NCBI RefSeq assembly: GCF_043641665.1
Contig: NC_092183.1
Location: 4,799,501-4,863,500 of the forward strand
From: Enoplosus armatus
Taxonomy: Eukaryota > Chordata > Actinopteri > Centrarchiformes > Enoplosidae
Direction of reading: 5' to 3'
DNA: 64,000 bases
Shown here: piece after piece, positions 14,701 through 25,300 of the stretch
How the letters are laid out: every line of letters starts with the position of its first letter
Position numbering within the stretch: the stretch's first letter is position 1
Position numbers and translations under genes: made by a program
The notes under the pieces: generated by a model
Told to the model about the DNA's origin: nothing
What the model saw: only the letters and a program-made list of their open reading frames with translations
The model's database searches: none

Positions 14701-17700
14701 TGATGATGAAAATGTATAATTAAGCGACGGATATTAGTCAAATATTACACATACATATAATACATATATAAATATGTGGGTAAAATAAGTGTTAACGGAG
14801 TGCAAACATATCTATGCAAACAGGTGTCTCCTGGGTCGAAAGCTAAAATGTTCCTGCTTTGCCATTTAATCATTTTCAACCACATTGTACTTGTCACAAC
14901 ATAATGTGTATTATAATGTAATTTGACTTTTGTTCAGAAGCTAGAACTTGTGGATTGTAAGCAGCATTGCCAACAAATCCTCTATACAAGATCAAAGCGG
15001 TGCATAACACTTGCAAAGCAGGAGCCACTAAATGTTGCTTCTGTGAATCAGAGTTCGGTGTGTGTTTATTATCAGACAACACCTGAGTTTCTAACAAGGC
15101 AGATTTGTCAGAGAAAACTTTTTCTGACACGTTTTTCAGAAAGGTTAGCTCCGGTTCACGCGGCATCAAAGGAGCCAGCCGTATGAAAGAAATACAAAAT
15201 GAAAGCATCAGTGAGTATCTCTCACTGTCAGATGTTTTGCATTAAATATTCAGCCATGTGCCTGTTTGCTTTTCTTTGTTTGATGTTTGCTGAGGTGTAG
15301 TAACACATCTGTTTGACACGAGTCAAACGGATGAACACTGACTGGCAGAAGAGGGTGGAATAAGTGCAGCGATTCCTTAAAATCAAATGCTTTTCAAACA
15401 TCTCAACTTTTCTTTATTGTGGTGTGGTGATTCTTTTGACATATACATTAAAACTTGTGTCCTTATTCAAACAAGGAGTGAACAGTTTATGATAATAGGA
15501 GCAAATATTCAGATGTTATACCTAACTACGCTAACTGATCTAAATAAGAGGTGCTAACTGATCTTCTTAGCTCTGACGTTTAAATTAGTCTTTATTTTAT
15601 GTGTTATTTCAATTCATTTTGAAGGTCAAAGCCTTGAACTTTCTTATCTACCTACCTTGAAGACCTTCCTGACCTTTTTCTACCTACAAACTAGGTTTAA
15701 CATATAGTGACATACAGCACAAGATTGTATGAGCACTGAATATCTGCAGGTGATATACTGAAAATGACAGGCTGAAGCATAAAGCAAAGCAGCTGCGTTT
15801 CCAACGTCTCTTTTGCTGGAAGTAAGGAGCATGCTGCTGCTTCCTAGCTGCTCAGGTGGAGTGTGCAGAGTGGGTTTTGCACCAACTCCATCTCCATCTG
15901 GTAACACAGAGGCGGTTCGGTAGAACAATGTTATTCAAAGTAAGAGAACCGCTGTCATGGTATGTGAATGCATCGTGCACCAACCAAGGGACAGCTCAGC
16001 CTCTCTGGGGACTGTGTGGCCTAAAGAGTCTGCACTGTAATTCCCCCTAAAACATCAACCAAGCACAGATCTTGGACAGCTTGAATACCATATACGGCTC
16101 GTTTAAAGGCCACCATCTTGAATATCGTTGAAGGAATAGGCGGTACAGCAGATATTAGCCTTACCTGGGTTTACCTCACCTGAACGCAGCAGGGTTACAG
16201 TGCTTTAGGGTTTGGGTTATGAGGCCATATGAGGATGAGGATGATGCAATTGATGTGATTAGCAGTGATTTTTAGGCAGAGTAGTAACATTGATTAAGAA
16301 TGACCTCAATTAGCTCTGTTTGAGAGTTCAGTATGGATGTTTTGACAGCTGATGTTGATACTAATGGTTTAAATTTGAACTAGGCTGCAAATATTTTGTG
16401 CAAATGTTTATTATCTTAATCTGACAATTTCCATACAAGATGTTACGATTCATTCTGTGTCGACAGAACGAAAACTAAATATTTAGGCCATCAAGTGACT
16501 CTACAAGTCTCCAGTGAAATTGGAGTTGTGTTTCTGGCCACCTGAAGAATGTGACTCTCCTGTTAGCTTTGTCTCCACCAACTCCTGAGGGAAATGTCTG
16601 GCTCTGTAGCTCCTAAATGCTCCACTATGTTTACTAGTCGATAACCTTCTGTCTGCCGAGCTGGGCAGGTAGCGTACATTGGGTTGATCAGAGTCTTTTT
16701 GCTAAAAACAGCTGCTTGCTGCTGTTGGAAACTGGGTTGGTGGGAGCTGAGAGGGTGAAGTAAAGTTTAGGGCTGTAAAACCAAAACCAGAACAGCCTGT
16801 AGAGCTGAGGGGAACAGCAGAGTCGGGTGATCATGTTGTGTGTGTTTATCATCGTCATTGGATGCATTGTTAATATAAAAACACAGAAGAGTAGTATAAA
16901 AAGTGTAAAAGTGAAGACCATAGTTAGAACCCTCGTTTTGGTTTAAAGCAAACTAAGCTTCTACAGTTTACGTTATACAATAAACAAGCCTTGCATCCAA
17001 GCTGATAAGCTATGCCAGAGAGAGACACTGCAAGAAGAAATGAAACTGAGCTGATGTGAGTTGTTGCCTCACCCCTCTGAATCGCTGTCTGAGTCAGAGT
17101 AGAAGCTGGGGGGTCATGGCTCTGTTCTCAGCTGCCCCTTCCTCCTCCTGCTCCTCTTTCTGCAGGAGGCGGAAGCAGCTCTGGCCCTGCTTAATTGCTG
17201 ATGCCAAACGCCTGCAAAGCAGTGACACAAGCGGGAGTCATAAATACAGCATGCTTTAATAATGATATATGTTCACTTTCCAACAACCCAAATGAGAGAA
17301 AAAAACAAAAATGCACATAAACCACAAATGTCAAGGCTGCACATTAATCTCCTGTCTTTGTCAGAGACATACAAAAACCATCAAAGCCGATGAATTACAG
17401 TCAAAAGTGCTCGCGTGTCATTACAATAATCCCTCACAACACTGCATGCACACATACACACACACACAAGCACACTGTAAATCATCCAAATCAGAGCACA
17501 CCACAGCAGCAGGCAGGCACAAATGACAGCTAACTAGAGCATTATGGGAGAAACGTGTTACGTCTGGCCAGATTAATGACTTAATTATGGCGGTTTAGCT
17601 TCCAACCATAACCTTTCCTCAAACACTGTTTGCTTGTTTTTCTCACACTGCACGCATAATTACCTTTGCATTAATGCTGTGGTGGAAAATTAAAAGACGC

Positions 17701-20700
17701 ACGCACAGAAGCAACTGTCGAGGTGACTTTGCCAGAAGACCAGCCGCGGTAGCACACCTCTGTGTTTCTTAATCATTTCACATGAGTAGTTTGAAAAACA
17801 GCAGGTCAAAGTGCAGGCTCCTACCAAGCTTGTTATGGTGAGCTGAAATGAAGAGTCAAGGTGGCGCACACTGTGTCGGCTGTATGATCCTGGGATAGAA
17901 AGAAATATTACAGGGCCGTATGTGCTTCAAAATGAAATGAAGGCTGTGGGTCAGCTTATATGAATGTTGTTGTTGTTGTTGTTGTTGCGTTGGAAGCTCA
18001 GCCGTCATCGAAGTTTCAATCTGACTGTGACTCAGAGATAAGAAGTCACGTCACGTCGCACCACAAAAGCAATATCTAGAGAATAATGTATATTAAGGTT
18101 GGGCAACAATTCAATATTATTGTTTATATAGTGTCAGTGGGTTGTGTCGAGATGATATGAACAAAGTGGTAATATTCTGCCGTCCAAACGAATGATTTCA
18201 AGCTAACGGTAATCTGAAAACTAACAACAGGAGTCATGTAAAGGCGTTATGTGATGAATGGGTCCCTGCTTTGTTTGTACATGAGGACACATGTATTTGT
18301 GCTACACACGCCTGACGACGGTTTCATGCTGTTCCACTGATCGAAGGTTGGTGGCACTAATGAGCCAAGAAACGAAGAAAAAAAGACAGCTAGTTGGCAG
18401 AAGTGGATGTAAACCATGGATGTACAAAGAGAGCTGGATAGGGCGCCACCAGTGGCCACTTGCAGTACTGCAACATAAAAACACAAACCCTTTTTCCTCA
18501 CAGACCACCATTATAAAAGAGACGTCTGTGAAACTTTTGACAGCTTGAACTGCAAACAGGTCAATCATTACTCTTTGTATTATGCATTTCTAATTCATGA
18601 AGGTTTTATATTTGTTAAATTTTCCCAGAGCCTAGAAAAGCGGGAGACACACTAATGTGCATGTGCAGTGGGCCACACAACGCGAACAAGCCTCTAATGT
18701 GCATGCCTTCAACAGGCTCGACCGGAGAGGGACCCTAGTGTTCATGTGCCCAGTGAGCAACTTACTTTGGAATGAATGGGGTAACATCATGGAGCCCAGT
18801 ATCCAGTTCTCTTAATGAAACCATGATGTAAATGATGCAGGTTCCAACATGCTCAAAATATCAGTTTTGCAAATGTTTTACGAGGAGGGAAATGCATTCA
18901 TTAGGTTTGTTAGGATTCATTTGGCTAACCCAGTCGTCCAGAGCGACTTACAGTGAATGTAACAAGAAGCAGCTACAATTTTCTGATTATAAACATGACA
19001 AGAAACCAACGAGAAGAAGAGTGAGGGTCAGAGCCACAGTGGCCTTACAATAGTCTCGTGACCTTTACTTTCCAGGCGAGCTAGATTTTTTTTGCAAGGG
19101 TGAAAGCTGACAAGCAAAGGCACAAACCCTTGCATATGTTCCAACCCTCTGCTGCTCCAGTTCTTATTTGTTATCTAGTGAGCAGCTGGCTGGTAATATT
19201 TTGCCCACAAGTGGAGCCAAGCACTCCAGCCTAGGAGGGGGGCACCGAGCACTTGTGTTCCAGCATGCTAATTTGGCTCAGTTTGGTGATACAACGAGTG
19301 CACCAGTTTAGCTCGGAGGCATGTCTGTTCTATTTGCATACCACCACACCCTTGATATTACTTATTAATCTTCAGATGTGACATCTAAGTCCAAAATGCA
19401 GCAGTCTTAATTAAAGTGCGTTTCTATCAGCATCGCTAATGACTCGTAGCTTCAAATGTGCAAAAAAAGTTTTTCCCTGGAGTAGCTGCCGGCTGCCAAG
19501 AGCGTGGGAGGTGGCTCAGTGACCTTGCATCAGACGTGACTAATTTCGTTAGCTCTTTGTGCTAAAGTGACTCTTTCACTTCAGTTCAGCTAATGTTTTT
19601 CATATTAATGGATTAATATCTTTTAACTGGCAGGCAAGTGGGTGTCTTTATGCGTGTTGCTTGATGCACAACACGTACAAATGTTTGTGACAACAGCAGC
19701 GGTTGTGCCTGAGTGTAACATGAAAGCTGAACAATAATATGCTGAAGGGAAGAAACAGACAGAAGAAAGCTGCCAACAATGACAGGCTGCAGTATTTGGT
19801 GTGACAAGAAAATAAAAGGCATTGAGAAGAAGCAATGTATCATCAATATGTAAACACACAATGAAACTTTTGTGTCTGAAAGTCAAGAAGCTCTGAAGTG
19901 AAACTCCATTATGTCTTTTCCCATCGCCACTGTCCTTCCAGTCAATAACAAGTTATTTTTCTTTGTGAGAGTGAATCATGACCACAAATCAGAAACTGGC
20001 TTGAAAAGCTCATTAAAGATGACAATGCTTGGAAGGAGGACTTGATAGGTGGTTAAAAATTGATTGCAATGTAAAAGATTTAGACATTTGCGCACAGGAG
20101 GAGCGTGGTGGTGGTGGCAGAAGGGGACAGTTTTTAACAGATCAGATCATGGGAGCCACCGGGTGGCAGCTTGTTGCCAGGCAACAAAAGAGATAGGGAT
20201 CGTGGTAGGTGAGGAATCTTTACAGTGTATTAGACCAACTAAGATGTTGTGACTCTATTCTGAATCTACTCATCGGCTCTACTCTCACATCATCAAAAAT
20301 TCCTATATGTGAATTTTTAATGCGCAGGTTATGAGCCATTAGCGTGGCGAATTTGTTTGACTTTGATACACAAGCCTCTGCATTGTGACGTAAACGAGTT
20401 CAAACAAATGTCATAATTAAATCCTTGTTAAAAATATAGCAGAAGAATGTGACTTGCAAAGTATTATCTGTCAGCTACAGCGTGATGAGAAGCAGGGCTC
20501 GCAGTAGTGTTGACAAGACAGCGTGGGATGTTTCATGTCAACATCGCCAGAGACAAATGGCAGACCGCGACAACACAAGCTGGCGCAGTCGTAAATGACA
20601 GAGTACCACAGGCAAGGGTAACAGCCAAACACTCTGATTAGGCTTTGTAGTGTCTACCGAGACAAAACAGGAAGGAAGCAGCAGGAAATACGAAACCAAA

Positions 20701-22321
20701 CTGGACTCTCATGCATCTACACACCAGATAATTTCATGCAGCAACACAGTTTGCCTCCAAGAGAGTGACTACATGCTCAGGGTATATAAAATATAAAAAA
20801 TACAACATAGTTAAAGTTAAACAAATGTACACACGATGTGAATAACATGACGGTTGTGATGCAGGGACCAATGAAATTCAAGTGAATATATATTTAAATT
20901 TGTGTCCTATTTTCCACCTCATCTTTAAATGGAAGAAAAATACACAATTATTACAGCTGTGTCTGTGTTTTTGGGATTAACTAAATCATGTGACAAATCC
21001 CTGTCCTACAGAGGAGGATTAGGGCCATTGGAAATACATTATTTGACATTATGTAATATTATCATCCCATTTTTCTGATATTTTGGTGCTTTTATCTGAG
21101 AAGTGTTTTCTCAGTTCCGACTTTAATCAAAGAACTTTTTTTTTTACATGGCACTCCTCCTCCATACTCTCCTCTTAAGAAATTATTTTTACTTGTCCAG
21201 ATACATTATTTTCTATATCAAGATGTCCTGAAGCATTATTGCACTTAGCGTATGCATACCATGGCCGCTCAGAAAAAGGGAAAAGCTGCATTCAAATCAT
21301 CCAATTTTCAAAACTTCGTTTGCAGTCAGTTTAACATCATAGTTATGTAAGTATTGTTACTATGGTTCCAAAGAGTTAAATATACCCTGTTAACTGTTGA
21401 CTTTAATATGTTTTAGCAGTCCTGATTGATTGAATGACCTGCCAGCCAATCAACAATAAATATCTTCTGTCTTACAAAACTGACCCAACAGCACACCTTT
21501 GATTATTTTAATAGAGCAAAGTGATGCACTTGCATATGGTTTGTATGAACTATATAGCTGTATGAAAATGATCTTACATATACAGTCGGCTGTTAGAGAG
21601 AGACTGTTGTGTCCGAGTATGAAGCTGCCACCACCCAATGGAAGTGAATAGAATAACTATTTCTTGACTGCTTCCTGTCTTCATGCTAAATTAGGCTAAT
21701 AGCCTCCTGGCTCTAGCTTCATACTTAACAGGCAGACATTAGAGTGGTATCAATCTTTTAGTCTCACTCACAGCAAGAAAAGAAAAACATATTTCCCAAA
21801 ATGTCCATTATTATTCTAACTAATAACTATTCCTACCCTTTCGTGTGACTACTGTGGTGAGAGGTGATAACGGTGATAATGAGATGGTTCATATTTCCAT
21901 TAAGACATCCATTATGAACAGACCACTACATGTCAGATGTTTCCACCTAACTGCCCGAGCTGAAAAACAAAACCAGATTAAGTCTAAGAGGTTTGCTCTG
22001 GCCAGAGAAGCAGTGAGATGTATGAGCTTTCGACATGTGAGCTGACAGAGAATGGGCTGCCATTTGGCCTAAAAGGCATCACAGCCCCAAATCATTACTA
22101 CTGTATTCACTTGCAGGGATAAACAGCCACAATTCATCTGGGGGTTAGTTTCTCCTGTGAAAATGGCAACCTTTCCCCATAACACCTGTATGAATAATTC
22201 AACACTCTGGGCTCTATCAGAGGCTGTCAGAAATGTCAGCCGGTTGGAAGTACCCTTGGCTGCCCCCAGAGGATGTTGTCTCTACACCCTGTGGGGGGGT
22301 TAGGGGGTTGCACACACAGTC

Positions 22322-22356
<35 letters not shown>

Positions 22357-25300
22357 GACCAAATGCCACAGCTTTTTCAGTGCCAGGACTCCACTGCCTC
22401 CAGGACACAGAAGCAATGAAAGCTGAGCATACCTGCAGTGAGCAGACTGTTGCAGTTTTCCCTTTTTTCATGAGCTATGTTATTGTTAAATTTGACTTTT
22501 TCCAAACATAAATGCTACTGCAGTCCTCATCTGTTTCAGGGGAAATGGCACATAAACACCACATATTTATATCAACAGAAGGTTGATTTTTGTAACACCC
22601 ATAGATGTTCCTCTCACCTGGCGTGGCCCAGATGCCTCCTCAGGGAGATGATATCCGCTCTTTTTCTTCCAGCCAGGATACGACAAACTCTGAAAAAAAG
22701 AAAGTGCATAAGAACAAAGACATGAAAACAAAAGGACAAGAAGCTATTATCTTTTTGTCTTCTAAGTCGCTTTGGAGCTCAGAGCACTTCTTCACCCATG
22801 AAAGACTCTGCTGCATCCCCATGTGACCTCTGCAGAGTCAGATTGGGCAGCAGGCCAAGAGTAAAAATTGTGTCTCTAATAGGACATCACTTATGGAAAT
22901 GACAGATAATCAGGCAATTAATCTTTATATAATTAACTGCATAGAGTAAAAAAAATCCTTATGCAAGATAAACTGATGTTTTCTACAGTATAAATTAGAT
23001 AACAGGGCGCGAGAGGAGAATAAATGTGGGCTTAACGATTAACAGTCACACCTTCCTTCCTGCTGTGGAATCTGGAGGGATGCTGTTAATCTACTGGACT
23101 ATCTTTGGTGGGTCATCCAAGAGACAGAGGGGCATTAGCTTGGACTGGATATTCATGAGTATTTTTAATCTTCAGAGTTTTCATTTTCTAAAAAAAAACA
23201 CATTAAATCCAAGGGATAACGTGTCCTTAAAATCTATATTACATCAGTATGAACTCAAACAAAAATAAATATCCATATCAAAATGCTAAAATACAACAAC
23301 TGACAGTTCACTAAAGCCCTCCCCCAAAAAGTGATTGTCCAGTCATAGCTGAGCAACATTAAGGATGCACAGCAGGTCTGTCCAGTGTCCAGTGTTACTC
23401 AGCATTTCTTTTCATCTAATAACGCCTTTCCACAATTAAAAACACAAGAGCAAGAGTGTAAGGAAAAGATTGTAGTGTGTTGATCTGCTCTAACGTAAGC
23501 TGCAATTGTTAGCATCTCCTGCTAACTAGCTTACTACCTAAAATGAGCAGTACTTCTAAGGTCAAGGAACATGTTATTAACTAGGTTACATTAGGTTGTG
23601 GAGTTACAGCATACATTAAAGAAAAGCCCTGTTTGCACACCGACTGTGTATTATTTCCCCACTGTGTCGGAGGTAGTCCCTGATGCTCTCAGACTTTACC
23701 TTTACCGGCTCTGTCCTGATCTTGGGTTTGGGGAAGCTTACTCCAGCAAACCCAGCCAACGTTACCTAAGATAGGGTAACGCTTGCCAAACACATCGGTG
23801 AGTCCTCATGCTAAAAGCCTTTTATCTTGTCACTCTGATGTAAAAAAAAAAAACATACTGTTGGAGAATACGAACAAGTGTGTAAGCTAAGCAGCCAAAC
23901 ATGTTCGAACTTCTCAAACTTGTAATACGAGGACTAACTCTACAGCTGTTCCTTATTTCTAGGTCTTCTACATGGATCATCAACTGGTGAGGGTGCTAAC
24001 TTTTTGGCATGCAGCTTTAGCCTCAGTCTTTCAGCACAGTATCATGTATGTAGCCATCAAGTGCATATTTAAGAGACTGTCAGCCGGAAAAAGTCAGCAA
24101 AAGATAAATTAAATGATGCACAAGACATCTAGAATATTTCCATGTAATGATGGTGCAGCCATGAAAACACGGAGTCTTGGGTTTGAAGATATTGCTCAGT
24201 GTAAATATACACTCTTCAATGAAGACTTGGAACACACTGATACAGAATATATCTGAAACTGGCAGACAGGGTGATTTTTCCAACCGTAAAGCTGGGGAAA
24301 AAGGGGAAAACTGTATGTAAAGGTTTAAATAAAACTGAGTTCCAGAGACTATGCTGAAGCATTGGTGGTTAACGCAGTTAAAAATGCTACTCCCTTAAAT
24401 GTCATGACTTTTTTAGATTAATGGCAAAGCTACAGATGAACTGGACAAGGACCAAGTCTTCAAGCTGCAACACCTTAATGACAAGAGAAGGTGCCCGAGA
24501 GCATGGAAAAACCACGGCCGTCATATTTCACTGCGAGGCCTCTCCCTGAGCAGTTCTGCCCCTGCTCCGCCCCACCGTCTCTCTTCATCTTCCTCCTCAC
24601 CCTCCTTCTCCTCATCATCCCCTTGTCCCCACACGCTTCAGCTGATGGATGAGCTCATTTGCTGCAAATTTCTTTCGAGTCAAACCGGGACACTGTTGTT
24701 GCCTTTCTGCTACTCCAGTGGACACAGAGAATAGAGACCTCAGCATATGAGTACTGTATGTGCACACATGCACGCACACAGAAAATGCATGTCCCAGTGC
24801 ATAAGTGTAATGGAAAAACTCCTTTTGGCAATGGTCTGTGAAGTGGTCTCGGCCTGTGCATTTCCACCAACACCCGGGAGTAACACACACACACACCGAA
24901 CAGTGTTGTTAGTATTGCATTTGTCTTAACAGCACCACAGAGAGCTGAATCAAAAGCATTGTAAAGGCAATAACATAGAGCAGGAAACTGCCGAAGATGA
25001 GATTGCCTTGTTTTCCCTCCTTGGTGATTTACAGTGTATGTGGGACTGTTCATGTTCACTGTAGTCATAGAGACAATGGATTGGCACACAGGCACGGCTA
25101 AACCAATTCAGCGAATGAATTTCTTCGACCAATAGGGCCGTTTAATGTTAAATCGGGATTCAAGCATCATTCTGTATTATTTCTGACTCAATGCTGGCTG
25201 CAATAACTTGTAAAACGGCTTTCTAAAAAATATATTTCCATAGATAAACCACTCCATTCTGATGTGTCAGTTCTGATACGTGCTACGTCTCTCTATTCGC

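Larger units (their letters stand above)
11651..17072. other. ccdc60 intron
   Basis: A possible SINE fragment at 12.1 kb and a half MITE at 16.6 kb. The open stretch at 14.9-15.2 kb lacks splice signals and is not considered a gene. Confidence 0.55.
17212..22617. other. ccdc60 intron
   Basis: Contains a TGT repeat, a dispersed repeat at 18.8 kb, a half MITE at 21.7 kb and a CA repeat. No exon seen. Confidence 0.6.

Noticed and set aside
14894..15208. Overlapping ORFs on both strands
   Set aside because: No splice sites in phase with ccdc60; probably part of an unclassified repeat.
24655..25095. 146-codon minus-strand ORF
   Set aside because: Composition is not protein-like; it only overlaps the doubtful ccdc60 exon in another frame.
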